From an uncultured Pelagibacteraceae bacterium (GTDB lineage: Bacteria; Pseudomonadota; Alphaproteobacteria; Pelagibacterales; Pelagibacteraceae), in the NCBI GenBank assembly GCA_902581405.1, contig CACHOJ010000002.1, forward strand, positions 1 through 64,000: a DNA stretch of 64,000 bases, read 5' to 3'. Under the pieces are notes generated by a model. It did not search any database. It worked only from the letters and a program-made list of their open reading frames with translations, and was not told the origin of the DNA. The first letter of the stretch is position 1, and every line of letters starts with the position of its first letter. This document shows positions 37,879 to 48,390 of this stretch, in pieces. The position numbers and the translations under genes were made by a program.

Positions 37879-38200
37879 TGATGAACAATCATATACTACG
37901 AGTCATATAAACAGTAGAGAAAACTTTGATAATTTTATGAAACTACTTTTAAAGTTTTTAAATAAAATAAAAATAAAAATAAGTGATATTAGTAGAATAT
38001 TTGTTAATTTGGGGCCTGGTAAATTTACAAGTCTTAGAATTTCCTTATCAATAGCAAAAGCTATATCTTTTACAAATAATATTAGTTTAATAGGTTTTCA
38101 ATCTAGTGATTTAACAAATAAAAATTACAAATATTTAATAAAATTAGATAAAAAAAAATTAAAAAATAAAGATTTGGTAAAACCTATATATTCGAGTTAA
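37823..38200 (+). CDS. tsaB: TsaB-like protein with shortened middle
   Basis: TsaB acts with TsaD and TsaE in making t6A37 of tRNA. This copy has 125 residues against a usual 210-230. The N-terminal ASKHA lobe is intact (INLIIDAANEKI, then VNLGPGKFTSLRISLSIAKA near residue 62). The end LVKPIYSS resembles the P-x-Y close of full-length TsaB, so the loss seems internal rather than a simple truncation. The position next to fur and miaB is the alphaproteobacterial tsaB-rimI-fur locus, with rimI missing. Its start overlaps the divergent deacetylase by 56 bases. Confidence 0.75.
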   Translation: MINLIIDAANEKIVFVIITDEQSYTTSHINSRENFDNFMKLLLKFLNKIKIKISDISRIFVNLGPGKFTSLRISLSIAKAISFTNNISLIGFQSSDLTNKNYKYLIKLDKKKLKNKDLVKPIYSS

Positions 38201-38208
38201 AATAAACT

Positions 38209-38634
38209 ATGTCTGAAACAATAGAACAAATTTGTCTGAAAAAGGGAGTTAAACTTACTGATCAAAGGAAAATAATTGCAAAAGTTTTGTCAGAGTCAAA
38301 AGAAATTTATGGAGAGTCTGATCATCCTGATGTTGATGAATTATATAAAAGGGTTTCAAAATTAGATTCCAAGATAAGTATTGCCACTGTTTACAGAACA
38401 GTAAAACTTTTTGAAGAGTCTGGAATTCTTACTAAGCATGATTTTAAGGGTGGAAAAGCAAGATATGAAACAATAGTTGAGAGTCATCATGATCATCTTA
38501 TTGATATTAAATCAGGAGAAATAATTGAATTTGTAGATGAAGAAATTGAAAACTTGCAAAAAAAAGTTGCTGAAAAATACGGATATAAACTAGTTGATCA
38601 TAAATTAGAGTTATATGGAATTAAAAAAAAATAA
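38209..38634 (+). CDS. fur: Fur-family metal-responsive regulator
   Basis: A 141-residue Fur/Mur-type repressor. The winged helix spans residues about 10-85 with the recognition region SKISIATVYRTVKLFEESG near 57. Metal residues include SHHDHLID near residue 90 and the acid/His residues after it. The C-terminal CxxC zinc site is absent, as in many alphaproteobacterial members, which often sense manganese (Mur) as much as iron. Its place before miaB-phoH-ybeY is the conserved location of the alphaproteobacterial fur/mur. Confidence 0.9.
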   Translation: MSETIEQICLKKGVKLTDQRKIIAKVLSESKEIYGESDHPDVDELYKRVSKLDSKISIATVYRTVKLFEESGILTKHDFKGGKARYETIVESHHDHLIDIKSGEIIEFVDEEIENLQKKVAEKYGYKLVDHKLELYGIKKK

Positions 38635-38671
38635 AGGGCAAGTTCCTTATAACTTTTTTTAAATTTTGAAT

Positions 38672-40006
38672 ATGTTGGAAAAAAAAATATTTATTAAAAC
38701 TTTTGGATGTCAAATGAATGAGTATGATTCCAATAGAATTTATGACTCTGTCAGTAAGTTAGGGTTTGTTAAAACTAAAAATCAATCAGATGCAGATTGT
38801 TACATTTTAAATACATGCCATATACGAGATAAAGCAAAAGAAAAAGTTTATCACGAAATTGGAAGAGTAAAAAAATTATATAGAAACAAAAAAAAACCGA
38901 TAATGGTTATTGCTGGCTGCGTTGCGCAAGCTGAAAATGAAGAAATGGTTAAGAGAGAGCCATATATTGATATCATTGTAGGACCCCAATCATATCATAA
39001 AGTAAATGATTTATTGAAAAGACATATAGTAAATCAAAAGCAAGAGGAAACTGAGTTTGATACTATCTCAAAGTTTGGATATTTTGATAAAATAAAAAAT
39101 AATAATAGCAAAATTTCAGCTTTTTTAACTATTCAGGAAGGTTGTGATAAGTTTTGTCATTTTTGTGTAGTCCCTTACACAAGGGGACCTGAATATTCGA
39201 GACCATTTAGAAAAATTATAGAAGAGGCTGAACAATTAATAGAAAATGGTGTGAAAGAGATAACATTGTTAGGACAGAATGTTAATGCATATTCTTATTT
39301 GGAAAATAATAAGGAATATAGACTTTCTCATATAATAAATTATTTAAATCAATATTCAGAATTGGTAAGAATAAGATACACTACATCACATCCAAGAGAT
39401 ATGACTGAGGACTTAATTGAATGTTATTCATCCAGTCAAAAACTAATGCCATTTGTTCACTTACCTATTCAAAGTGGATCAAATAGAATGTTAGAATTAA
39501 TGAATAGAAAGCATACTGTTGATGATTATTTACTCGTTTATGAGAGATTAAAAGAAATTAATGAAGATATTGAATTTTCAAGTGATTTTATTATTGGCTA
39601 TCCAGGTGAAACTCAAAAAGATTTTGAAGAAACTTTAAATTTAATAAAAAAAATCAAATTTATAAACTCTTTTTCATTTATTTTTAGCCCAAGACCCGGA
39701 ACAAGAGCGTCAAAGTTAGAAATGATAGATCAAAATATTGCCAGAGAAAGATTAACATTAATTCAGGACAAATTGTTCATTAACCAAATAGAAATTAATA
39801 AATCAATGGAAAATCAAATTATTGATGTGCTTGTTGAAAATAAAATTGAAAAACAAAATAAATATTTTGGGAGAAATAAGTATATTACTCCAGTTATTTT
39901 TGATGGAAGTGTTAGCCAAATTGGTAAAAATGTTAAAGTAAAAATTACAACTAGCAATCAGAATTCATTATTTGGTAAGGCAAATAAAAAAATGAAAGCA
40001 GCTTAA
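38672..40006 (+). CDS. miaB: tRNA ms2i6A methylthiotransferase MiaB
   Basis: MiaB adds the methylthio group to i6A37 of tRNA using two [4Fe-4S] clusters. From the ATG at 38672 it has 444 residues; a TTG two codons earlier is possible. The N-terminal UPF0004 domain has FGCQMNEYDS and its further cysteines (NTCHIRDKA, AGCVAQ); the radical SAM motif is GCDKFCHFCVVPYTRGPE near residue 155. A TRAM domain is at the C-terminus. Full length. Confidence 0.97.
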   Translation: MLEKKIFIKTFGCQMNEYDSNRIYDSVSKLGFVKTKNQSDADCYILNTCHIRDKAKEKVYHEIGRVKKLYRNKKKPIMVIAGCVAQAENEEMVKREPYIDIIVGPQSYHKVNDLLKRHIVNQKQEETEFDTISKFGYFDKIKNNNSKISAFLTIQEGCDKFCHFCVVPYTRGPEYSRPFRKIIEEAEQLIENGVKEITLLGQNVNAYSYLENNKEYRLSHIINYLNQYSELVRIRYTTSHPRDMTEDLIECYSSSQKLMPFVHLPIQSGSNRMLELMNRKHTVDDYLLVYERLKEINEDIEFSSDFIIGYPGETQKDFEETLNLIKKIKFINSFSFIFSPRPGTRASKLEMIDQNIARERLTLIQDKLFINQIEINKSMENQIIDVLVENKIEKQNKYFGRNKYITPVIFDGSVSQIGKNVKVKITTSNQNSLFGKANKKMKAA

Positions 40007-40007
40007 A

Positions 40008-41015
40008 TTGAGTAAGATAAATATAAAAAAAATTATTTCTGAACTAAAATATGTTTATTCAGCAAATAATACTTTAAGTATAATATTTCAAAATAATGAT
40101 TTGCTACTTGGTGTTACAGGTGAATTTAACAATAATTTGAAAGAATTAGAAAAAATAACCAAAACAAGTTTATATTCACGCGGAAATTCTATACTTGTAA
40201 AAAGTGATCCTGAAAAGAATAATATTATTAAAAATGCTATTCAATTTTTAACAGAGCAGTATTTAAACAATGGAACAATTGAAAAAAAAGATATAGTTTC
40301 TTCCATAAATAAATTTATGATTAACGAAAATAACAATTCTGAAAAAAAAATAGAATATATTATTAAAACTCCAAAGAAATCAGTAATTCCTAGATCTGAA
40401 AGACAAAAAGATTATGTTAGAGCTTTAAAACAGTCAGATATAATTATTTCAGCTGGACCAGCTGGAACTGGTAAAACATATTTAGCTGTTGCGGTAGCAT
40501 TAACAATGTTATTGGATAAAAAAATTGAGAGAATTATTCTATCCAGGCCAGCAGTTGAAGCGGGTGAAAGACTTGGTTTTTTACCAGGTGACATGAGAGA
40601 AAAAGTAGATCCATATTTAAGACCACTATATGATTCATTATATGATTTATTAGATTTTGAAAAAATACAAAAAAAAATTGAAGTTGGTGATATTGAGATA
40701 GCTCCTCTTGCATTCATGAGGGGTAGAACTTTAAAAAATTCTTTTGCAATTTTAGATGAGGCTCAAAATGCTACAGATACTCAAATTAAAATGTTTTTGA
40801 CAAGAATAGGGGAAAACTCCAAGATAGTAATTAATGGAGATCCCTCACAAATAGATTTACCTAATAAATCTCTATCAGGTTTAATCAGATCAAAAAAATT
40901 GCTGGGGCATTTAAATGAAATTTCAGTTGTCGATTTTGATCACAAAGATGTTGTGAGACATCCGCTCGTATCAAAAATTGTTAAGGCTTATTCAGACAAA
41001 AGTACAGAGGGATGA
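40008..41015 (+). CDS. phoH: PhoH-like ATPase
   Basis: The 335 residues have a P-loop SAGPAGTGKTYLAVA near residue 148 and Walker B FAILDEAQNAT near residue 245. PhoH proteins are RNA-related ATPases that travel with ybeY and miaB and are thought to act in RNA processing. The start is TTG at 40008, one base after the miaB stop; the first ATG further in would lose the N-terminal domain. It overlaps ybeY by four bases. Confidence 0.93.
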   Translation: MSKINIKKIISELKYVYSANNTLSIIFQNNDLLLGVTGEFNNNLKELEKITKTSLYSRGNSILVKSDPEKNNIIKNAIQFLTEQYLNNGTIEKKDIVSSINKFMINENNNSEKKIEYIIKTPKKSVIPRSERQKDYVRALKQSDIIISAGPAGTGKTYLAVAVALTMLLDKKIERIILSRPAVEAGERLGFLPGDMREKVDPYLRPLYDSLYDLLDFEKIQKKIEVGDIEIAPLAFMRGRTLKNSFAILDEAQNATDTQIKMFLTRIGENSKIVINGDPSQIDLPNKSLSGLIRSKKLLGHLNEISVVDFDHKDVVRHPLVSKIVKAYSDKSTEG

Positions 41016-41458
41016 TAAAGGCCAATGTAATATTAGATCATTTAAATTGGAAAAAAATTATTAAAAAACCCAATATTTATCTAAATAAAAGACTTAAAAT
41101 CTTATCTAAAGCACCTTTCTTTAAAAGTAAAAATCATGAATTTTCAGTTCTTCTAACCAATAATAAAAAAATGAAAAACTTAAATTTTAAATTCAGAAAA
41201 AAAAATAAAACAACAGATGTTTTATCCTTTCCTATCAAGATTAAAAATAAAAGTTCACTCTATGTTGGTGACATAGCAATTAGTTATGAAATAATTAAAA
41301 ATAGATCAAAACAAACAAATTTTTTTTTAGAGTTTGATAAAATGTGGATACATGGGTATCTCCATCTCATTGGTTATGATCACAAAAGGCAAAATGATTT
41401 CAGTAGAATGCTTAGAAAAGAAAAATCAATACTAAAATTTTTTCACATAGTAAGTTGA
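41012..41458 (+). CDS. ybeY: Endoribonuclease YbeY
   Basis: YbeY is the metal-dependent RNase needed for 16S rRNA 3' maturation and rRNA quality control. The 148 residues end with the signature HGYLHLIGYDHKRQ near residue 112, giving the three metal-binding His residues. TTDVLSFP near residue 68 is also typical. It overlaps phoH and lnt by four bases each. corC, usually next in alphaproteobacteria, is absent. Confidence 0.95.
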   Translation: MIKANVILDHLNWKKIIKKPNIYLNKRLKILSKAPFFKSKNHEFSVLLTNNKKMKNLNFKFRKKNKTTDVLSFPIKIKNKSSLYVGDIAISYEIIKNRSKQTNFFLEFDKMWIHGYLHLIGYDHKRQNDFSRMLRKEKSILKFFHIVS

Positions 41459-42978
41459 CTTTAATATATAAAAATCAGATTTTATTATACTTATTTGTAT
41501 TTGTATTAGGTTTGATTTCCTCATTTAGTCTTCCACCTTATAATTTATTCTATCTTAACTTTTTTTCATATCCTGCTTTTTTATGGGTATTATTATTAAA
41601 GCCTAAAGACAAATTAAAATCCTTTAATGTTGGATGGATGTTTGGTTTTGGATATTTCATCTCTAATTTATATTGGATAACTAATTCACTTACATTTGAA
41701 GATATATTTAGACCTTTAATACCATTTGCTTTAGTTTTAATACCATTATTTTTAGGATTATTTTATGGTTTATCAACTTTAACTTTTTCATTTTTAAATC
41801 CAAAAAAAAACTTTTTATCAATTTTAATATTAGCCACGTCTTTATCTGTATTTGAATATATAAGGAGTTTTGTATTTGGAGGTTTCCCATGGAATTTAAT
41901 TTCTTTTAGTTTTGTCAATTATTTAGAATTTATTCAATTACTCTCTATAATTGGAACTTATGCTTTTAACTCAATAATTATTTTACTATTTTTGTTGCCA
42001 ACGATTTTAATTTTTAAATACAAAAAAAATTATAAAATAGGTATATTTACTTTTTTTATATGTATTATTTTAACTAATTATTTTTGGGGTAGTTTAAATT
42101 TAAGAAATCACGAATTTTCAGAAAAAAAAAATTTAGGATTTACTATCAAGATAATTTCTCCAAATATAAATATTAAGAGATACTTTCAAAACGAAAATCC
42201 CAGAGAATTTGTCTCTGAGTTAATTAATATTTCAAAGCCAAATCTTAAAAATAAAACATTATTCATTTTTCCAGAAGGTATTCTTTCAAGTATTTATTTT
42301 GAGGACCTAAAAAAATTCAAAAGTTTATTTTCGAAAAATTTTTCAGAAAAACACAGGATTATTATAGGTATGAATATATACGAAAATCAAAAAATTTATA
42401 ACTCTCTCTTAGTTTTAGATAATGAACTTAATATTTTAGATAAATATTATAAGAATCAATTAGTACCTTTTGGAGAATATTTACCATTTGAAAAAATATT
42501 AGCTAACTTGGGTTTAAAAAAAATTACCCAAGGATATCAATCTTTTTCTGCAGATACACAAAGAGATTCAATTAAATTAAATGATTATAATTTTATACCA
42601 CTCATATGTTATGAAATTATTTACTCTGGTAAAATCAACAAATCCAAAAAAAATTACGATTTTATTTTAAATATATCTGAAGATGGGTGGTTTGGAAATT
42701 CTATAGGTCCACATCAGCACTTCTCTCATTCAGTCTTTAGGTCAATCGAGGAAGGAAAACCTTTAATAAGATCGTCAAATAATGGAATTTCAGCCTTTTT
42801 AAATTCCAAAGGTCAAGTAAATGAGAAGAATTTAACAACTAACGAGGGATTTATTGAAATAAAGTCTTTTAAAAAGTCCAATAAAACTATCTTTAGTTCT
42901 CATGGGAATAAGATCTTCTTTTATTTTCTACTCATTTATATTAGTTTTATTTTTTTTTTTAAAACACGGGAGAATTAA
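41455..42978 (+). CDS. lnt: Apolipoprotein N-acyltransferase Lnt
   Basis: Lnt adds the third acyl chain to lipoproteins. The 507 residues have about six N-terminal membrane helices ([15 protein letters not shown] near 20), then a periplasmic nitrilase domain. Catalytic residues appear as Glu in FPEGILSS near 272, Lys in [12 protein letters not shown] near 336 and Cys in [11 protein letters not shown] near 384. The TTG start overlaps the ybeY stop. The window's LptE, DolP-like and DUF3576 lipoproteins would be clients. Confidence 0.95.
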   Translation: MTLIYKNQILLYLFVFVLGLISSFSLPPYNLFYLNFFSYPAFLWVLLLKPKDKLKSFNVGWMFGFGYFISNLYWITNSLTFEDIFRPLIPFALVLIPLFLGLFYGLSTLTFSFLNPKKNFLSILILATSLSVFEYIRSFVFGGFPWNLISFSFVNYLEFIQLLSIIGTYAFNSIIILLFLLPTILIFKYKKNYKIGIFTFFICIILTNYFWGSLNLRNHEFSEKKNLGFTIKIISPNINIKRYFQNENPREFVSELINISKPNLKNKTLFIFPEGILSSIYFEDLKKFKSLFSKNFSEKHRIIIGMNIYENQKIYNSLLVLDNELNILDKYYKNQLVPFGEYLPFEKILANLGLKKITQGYQSFSADTQRDSIKLNDYNFIPLICYEIIYSGKINKSKKNYDFILNISEDGWFGNSIGPHQHFSHSVFRSIEEGKPLIRSSNNGISAFLNSKGQVNEKNLTTNEGFIEIKSFKKSNKTIFSSHGNKIFFYFLLIYISFIFFFKTREN

Positions 42979-44141
42979 TGAAAAAGAATTTTTTGTTTAC
43001 TAGTGAGTCGGTGTCAGAGGGACACCCAGATAAAGTTTGCGACAGAATTTCAGATATGGTCGTAGACAGTTTTTTAGCGTCTGAACCACAAGCACGAGTT
43101 GCCTGTGAAACTTTAACAACAACAAATAAAGTTGTTTTAGCCGGAGAAGTAAGAGGTCCTGAACTTAAACAAGAGGAACTAATTTCAAAAGTAAGAGAAT
43201 GTATTAAAGATATTGGATACGATCAAGATGGCTTTTCTTGGAAAGAACAAACTAAAATTGAAACACATTTACACTCTCAATCAGCTGATATTGCGATGGG
43301 AGTAGACTCCTCAGGAAACAAAGATGAAGGGGCAGGAGACCAAGGAATTATGTTTGGTTATGCTTGTAATGAAACAGATGTTTTAATGCCAGCTCCAATT
43401 CATTATTCACATAAAATTTTAAGATTGATGGCAGAAGATAGAAAATCTGGAAAACTAAATGGAATAGAACCAGACTCAAAAAGTCAAATTACAATAGAAT
43501 ATAAAGATGGTAAGCCTTCTGCTGTAACATCAGTAGTTATTTCTACTCAGCATTCAAAAGATGTAAATTTAACTCAAGTCAAACAGCTTTGTATGCCTTA
43601 CATAGAGAGATCTATACCAAAAAACTTATTAGGAAGTCTTGATGAAAAAGAGATTTATATTAATCCAACTGGAAATTTTGTAATTGGAGGTCCAGATGGA
43701 GATAGTGGTTTGACTGGTAGAAAAATAATTGTAGATACATATGGCGGAGCCGCACCACATGGTGGAGGCGCATTTTCAGGAAAAGACCCAACAAAAGTCG
43801 ACAGATCAGCTGCATATGCATCAAGATATTTAGCAAAGAATATAGTCGCCTCAAAAATTGCAGACAAATGTTTAATACAATTAGCATATGCAATTGGAGT
43901 TTCTAAACCTTTATCAATTTATGTAGATTTATTTGACAATGATGAGGAAAAAAATCTTCATGTCGAAAAGCTTATAAAAGATAACTTTGATTTAAGTCCA
44001 AGAGGGATTAGAGAAATGCTTGGATTAAATAAACCTATATATGAAAAAACAGCAGCATATGGTCACTTCGGTAGAATACCAGAGAGCGATGGCTCATTTT
44101 CTTGGGAAAAAACAGATAAATCTGGGGTTTTTAATAAGTAA
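42978..44141 (+). CDS. metK: S-adenosylmethionine synthetase
   Basis: MetK makes SAM from methionine and ATP. The 387 residues have [15 protein letters not shown] near residue 9, [12 protein letters not shown] near 118 and [20 protein letters not shown] near 258. Its ATG shares one base with the lnt stop, so there is no room for a SAM riboswitch here. A terminator follows. trmB, a common next gene, is absent. Confidence 0.98.
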   Translation: MKKNFLFTSESVSEGHPDKVCDRISDMVVDSFLASEPQARVACETLTTTNKVVLAGEVRGPELKQEELISKVRECIKDIGYDQDGFSWKEQTKIETHLHSQSADIAMGVDSSGNKDEGAGDQGIMFGYACNETDVLMPAPIHYSHKILRLMAEDRKSGKLNGIEPDSKSQITIEYKDGKPSAVTSVVISTQHSKDVNLTQVKQLCMPYIERSIPKNLLGSLDEKEIYINPTGNFVIGGPDGDSGLTGRKIIVDTYGGAAPHGGGAFSGKDPTKVDRSAAYASRYLAKNIVASKIADKCLIQLAYAIGVSKPLSIYVDLFDNDEEKNLHVEKLIKDNFDLSPRGIREMLGLNKPIYEKTAAYGHFGRIPESDGSFSWEKTDKSGVFNK

Positions 44142-44196
44142 ATATTGTTGAAAACTCTTTAAAAATAAATATATTTCAAGCACATTATTGAAATTT

Positions 44197-44224
44197 CAAA
44201 ATGGGCTTTGGCCCATTTTTTTTT
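44197..44224. terminator. Terminator between metK and nusA
   Basis: The stem ATGGGC (44201-44206), loop TTTG and GCCCAT (44211-44216) are followed by nine T residues, with A residues just before, so it can work in both directions. It ends the miaB-to-metK run 15 bases before nusA. The rest of the 97-base gap shows nothing I can name. Confidence 0.93.
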
Positions 44225-44238
44225 GGCTTTAAAATATT

Positions 44239-45792
44239 ATGTTGAATAAAAGATCAGATAAACTTGAATTATTAAGAATTGCTGAAGCTGTTGCTTTAGA
44301 AAAATCTATAGATAAAGAACTAATTATTGGCTCTATGGAATCAGGTATAGCTAAAGCAGCGAAATCAAAATTTGGATCTGATAATGAAATTAAAGTAGAA
44401 ATTAATAGAGAGAACGGGGATATAGGTATATTCAGAAAATTATTAATTGTTGAAAAACCAGAGAACTCAAATATTGAAATAACACTTGATCAAGCAATCA
44501 AACTTAACCAGAAAAATGAAGATAAACAAATTGGTGATGAAGTTTTACAACCTTTGCCCTCTTTTGATTTTGGAAGGATAGCGGCACAAACAGCCAAACA
44601 AGTTATAAGTTATAATGTAAGAGAAGCTGAAAGGGAGAGACAATATAACGATTTTATAGATAAAAAAGATACTATTTTGAGTGGAATAGTTAAAAGGTTA
44701 GAATATGGTAATGTGATAGTTGATCTTGGAAGAACTGAAGCAATAATTCAAAAAAATGAAATGATACCAAGAGAAAATATAAAAGCAGGTGATAGAGTCA
44801 AGGCTTATTGCTTAGATGTTAGAAGGGAGCCTAGAGGACAACAAATATTTCTATCAAGAGCACACCCAAAATTCATGGAAAAATTATTTATACAAGAAGT
44901 TCCAGAGATCTACGACGGTCTTATTGAAATAAAATCATCATCTAGAGATCCTGGAAGTAGAGCAAAAATTTGTGTTAAAGCGATAGACACTTCCTTAGAT
45001 CCAGTCGGAGCATGTGTAGGAATGAGAGGAAGCAGAGTACAAGCTGTAGTAAATGAATTACAAGGAGAAAAAATAGATATAGTAAACTGGTCAGAAGACC
45101 CTGCTGTTGTAGTCGCTAATGCTTTATCTCCAGCTGAGGTTCAAAGAGTGAATGTTGATAACGAAGCTAAGAAACTTGATGTTATATTAACGGAGGAGAA
45201 TTTGAGTAAGGCAATTGGAAGAAGAGGTCAAAATGTAAGACTTGCTACAAAATTATTAAACTTCGAGATTAATATAATGACTGAGCAAGAAGACTCTGAA
45301 AGAAGACAATTAGAGTTCAAAGAAAAAACAGATAATATTGTAAAAAATCTTGAGCTTGATGAAACTTTAGGGCAATTACTAGTTGCTGAAGGTTTTTCCT
45401 CAATAGATGATATAAAAGATAGCTCTATTGAAGCTCTTTTAAAAATAGAGGGTATAGAGGAAGATACAGCAAAAGAATTAATTGATAGAGCAAAAGAATT
45501 TTTTGAAAAAGATCAAGAGGAAATATCTCAAAGGATTAAGGATCTTGGATTAGAAAATGAATTAATAAATCATCAAGGACTCACTCCAGGAATGCTTGTT
45601 ACTCTTGGAGAACAAAAAATTTTAACCCTAACAGATTTGGCAGATTTAGCCTCAGATGAACTAACAGGAACTTATGACGTTGTTAAAGGGGAAAGAGTAA
45701 AAATTAAGGGATATTTAGAGGACTTTGCACTAACTAAAACAGAGGCAGATAATCTAGTAATGTCAGCAAGAGACAAAGTTTACAAAGATTGA
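44239..45792 (+). CDS. nusA: Transcription termination/antitermination factor NusA
   Basis: NusA binds RNA polymerase and RNA and controls pausing and termination. The 517 residues have the N-terminal polymerase-binding domain (1-130), an S1 domain (GIVKRLEYGNVIVDLGR near 150), two KH domains (VGACVGMRGSRVQAVVNEL near 257 and IGRRGQNVRLA near 323) and two C-terminal helix-hairpin-helix acidic repeats. rimP, which normally precedes it, is not between metK and nusA; ylxR is not after it. Confidence 0.97.
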   Translation: MLNKRSDKLELLRIAEAVALEKSIDKELIIGSMESGIAKAAKSKFGSDNEIKVEINRENGDIGIFRKLLIVEKPENSNIEITLDQAIKLNQKNEDKQIGDEVLQPLPSFDFGRIAAQTAKQVISYNVREAERERQYNDFIDKKDTILSGIVKRLEYGNVIVDLGRTEAIIQKNEMIPRENIKAGDRVKAYCLDVRREPRGQQIFLSRAHPKFMEKLFIQEVPEIYDGLIEIKSSSRDPGSRAKICVKAIDTSLDPVGACVGMRGSRVQAVVNELQGEKIDIVNWSEDPAVVVANALSPAEVQRVNVDNEAKKLDVILTEENLSKAIGRRGQNVRLATKLLNFEINIMTEQEDSERRQLEFKEKTDNIVKNLELDETLGQLLVAEGFSSIDDIKDSSIEALLKIEGIEEDTAKELIDRAKEFFEKDQEEISQRIKDLGLENELINHQGLTPGMLVTLGEQKILTLTDLADLASDELTGTYDVVKGERVKIKGYLEDFALTKTEADNLVMSARDKVYKD

Positions 45793-45802
45793 GAGATGGA
45801 AA

Positions 45803-48016
45803 ATGGAAAAAAAAAAATTAAAGCTATCAATTTCAGGAACTTCAAAAAAAACTTTTAACAGCATTGAAGAAGCGAAGTCAAAATCAAAAAATACGGTTAT
45901 AATAGAAAAAAAAAATTCTAAATTTGGAACTAAACAATTTCCAAAACAAAATAACGATAATTTAAGATCAAATAAAAATATGCTATCTAAACCAAGTGGT
46001 TTTGCTAGGCCATCTGCCAGCCCTACTTCAGATTTTGAGAAAAGAAAATTAGCAGAACAAAGAGCTACTAGAAGATTAAAAGGCGAAATATCCCAAAAAG
46101 ATAACAAATCATCCAAAAACGGTGGAAGAAGAAGAGAATTAAAACTTACAATATCTAGAGCATTAAGTGAGGACAATGTTGAAACAAAGTCAAGAAGTTT
46201 GGCATCTTTAAAAAGAGCTAAGCAAAAAGAAAATAGATTTTTAAATCAGACTGATAAAAAGGATCAATTTAAACAAATAAAAAGAGATATAAATCTACCT
46301 CAGGTAATTACAATTAGAGAATTAGCAAATAGAATGGCAGAGCAATCAAGCAGTATAATTAAACATTTGTTAGGCATGGGAGTAACGGTAACAATAAACC
46401 ATACAATTGATGCTGACACAGCTGAATATTTAGTTAAAGAATTTGGTCACAATCCAATAAGAGAAAAAAAAGCGGAAGAAATTATTGAAAAAATAAAAAA
46501 GGTAAAATCAGAAAATTTAAAAAATCGGCCACCAATTGTTACTGTAATGGGACATGTTGATCACGGAAAAACATCTGTTTTAGATGTTTTAAGAGAAGCG
46601 AACGTTGTATCTGGAGAATTTGGAGGAATTACACAACACATAGGTGCATATCAAATTAGTCACGAAAACAACAAAATTACTTTTATTGATACACCTGGTC
46701 ACGCAGCATTTACTGAGATGAGGGCAAGAGGCTCAAAATTAACGGACATTGTAATATTAGTTGTTGCTGCGGATGATGGTGTTAAACCACAAACTATAGA
46801 GTCCATTAAACATGCAAAAGCTGCAAAAGTTCCAATAGTAGTAGCGATAAATAAATGTGATCTACCTGAAGCAAATCCTCAAAAAATAAAAAACCAATTA
46901 TTAGAATATGAATTGATAGCAGAAGATCTTTCAGGAGATACTTTGGTAGTTGAAATTTCAACAAAGACAAAACAAAATTTAAATAAATTAGTTGAGTCTA
47001 TTTTATTGCAAGCGGAATTATTGGATTTGAAGACTGATTTTGATACTAATGCTAAAGGGATAGTTATGGAGTCAAAAATAGATATAGGGAGAGGTCCGGT
47101 TGCCAATATAATAATAACTGCAGGCACTCTAAAAAAAGGTGATTACTTTGTTAGTGGTCTTAAATGGGGAAAAATAAGAGCAATAATAAATGATCATGGA
47201 AAAAGTATTGAGTGTGCTGAACCTGCCACTCCAGTAGAAATTATTGGAATAAACGGGGCAGCCAAATCTGGAGATGATTTCATTGTTTTACAGAATGAAA
47301 AAGAAGCAAAATCACTATGTGAAGCTAGAGTTCAAGAGTCAAAAGATGATAAAATACCGTTAGCTTTTGTAACTCAAGACTCAGCTTTTCAAAACTCAGT
47401 TTCAGAGGAACTAAACATAATTATAAAATCAGATGTTCACGGATCGTCCGAAGCAATCAAAAATGCTATAGATCAAATTAAACATGAAGAAGTAAAGCCT
47501 AAAATACTTCTCTCAGATATAGGAATGGTGACAGAAACTGACGTTACTTTAGCGAAGGCATCTAATGCAGTGATTATTGCATTTAATGTTAAGCCAAGTA
47601 AAGAGGCAAAAAAAAGAGCAGAACAAGAAAAAATCTCAATTTCTTCTTTTAATATAATTTATGAAGTATTAGATTTTGTTAAGGGTAAAATGGGAGGATT
47701 ATTATCACCAGATATAGAGGAGAAAGTTATTGGTAGTGCAGAAATACTTGAAATTTTTAAGGTATCAAAAGTTGGTAAAGTTGCAGGATCAAAAGTAGTT
47801 GAAGGAGAAATAACTCAAGACTCAAAGGCAAGAGTAATAAGAGACGGTACGATAATATTTAATGGAAAAATTGGATCTATTTTTAGAGAAAAAAATCAAA
47901 CTAAACAAGTTTCTGCTGGTCTAGAATGTGGAATTACCCTCAAAGATTTCGCAGATTTTCAAAAAAAAGATATTATCGAAGTTTATAATGCGACAGTAAC
48001 GGAGAGATCTATTTAA
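45803..48016 (+). CDS. infB: Translation initiation factor IF-2
   Basis: IF-2 brings fMet-tRNA to the 30S subunit. The 737 residues have a short basic N-terminal region (about 170 residues, much shorter than in most alphaproteobacteria), the IF2N domain around 165-215, and the G domain with GHVDHGKTS near 251, DTPGHAAF near 297 and NKCD near 351. Domains II-IV follow. The ATG at 45803 lies ten bases after the nusA stop. rbfA starts right after its stop. Confidence 0.97.
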   Translation: MEKKKLKLSISGTSKKTFNSIEEAKSKSKNTVIIEKKNSKFGTKQFPKQNNDNLRSNKNMLSKPSGFARPSASPTSDFEKRKLAEQRATRRLKGEISQKDNKSSKNGGRRRELKLTISRALSEDNVETKSRSLASLKRAKQKENRFLNQTDKKDQFKQIKRDINLPQVITIRELANRMAEQSSSIIKHLLGMGVTVTINHTIDADTAEYLVKEFGHNPIREKKAEEIIEKIKKVKSENLKNRPPIVTVMGHVDHGKTSVLDVLREANVVSGEFGGITQHIGAYQISHENNKITFIDTPGHAAFTEMRARGSKLTDIVILVVAADDGVKPQTIESIKHAKAAKVPIVVAINKCDLPEANPQKIKNQLLEYELIAEDLSGDTLVVEISTKTKQNLNKLVESILLQAELLDLKTDFDTNAKGIVMESKIDIGRGPVANIIITAGTLKKGDYFVSGLKWGKIRAIINDHGKSIECAEPATPVEIIGINGAAKSGDDFIVLQNEKEAKSLCEARVQESKDDKIPLAFVTQDSAFQNSVSEELNIIIKSDVHGSSEAIKNAIDQIKHEEVKPKILLSDIGMVTETDVTLAKASNAVIIAFNVKPSKEAKKRAEQEKISISSFNIIYEVLDFVKGKMGGLLSPDIEEKVIGSAEILEIFKVSKVGKVAGSKVVEGEITQDSKARVIRDGTIIFNGKIGSIFREKNQTKQVSAGLECGITLKDFADFQKKDIIEVYNATVTERSI

Positions 48017-48382
48017 ATGAAAAATTTAGGCAAACCAATAACTCAAAGACAATTAAGAGTTGGTGAAATGATAAAGCAAGCTTTGGGAACACTTTTTATA
48101 CGAGATGAGGCAAAAATACCAAACTTATCAACTAGAGAAATTACAGTTACCGAGGTGAGAATGTCACCAGATCTTAAAACGGCAAAAATATTTGTCATGC
48201 CTTTAGGTGGAAAAAACTCTGATGAAATTATAGAAAAATTAAAAATCTCATCATTTATTATTAGAAAAGCTTTATCAAAAAAAATTATAATGAAGTTTTT
48301 ACCAAAAATTTTTTTTGTGAAAGATGATTCTTTCGATTATGCAGAAAAAATAGAAAATTTAATTAAACAAACAAATAAATAA
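48017..48382 (+). CDS. rbfA: Ribosome-binding factor A
   Basis: RbfA helps 30S maturation at the 5' end of 16S rRNA. The 121 residues carry RQLRVGEMIKQALGTLF near residue 11 and the KH-like core ITVTEVRMSPDLKTAKIFVMP near 44 (split across strands). It begins on the base after infB ends. truB, usual between rbfA and rpsO, is missing. Confidence 0.95.
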   Translation: MKNLGKPITQRQLRVGEMIKQALGTLFIRDEAKIPNLSTREITVTEVRMSPDLKTAKIFVMPLGGKNSDEIIEKLKISSFIIRKALSKKIIMKFLPKIFFVKDDSFDYAEKIENLIKQTNK

Positions 48383-48390
48383 GGAAAAAA

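Noticed and set aside
42960-42978. Possible SAM riboswitch before metK
   Set aside because: metK starts on the last base of the lnt stop, leaving no leader.
44142-44238. Possible tRNA or small rimP remnant between metK and nusA
   Set aside because: Only a terminator hairpin is seen; there is no cloverleaf and no open frame of useful size.
45763-46176. Long minus-strand reading frame within infB
   Set aside because: It lies antisense to a certain gene, has no family features, and reflects codon bias.
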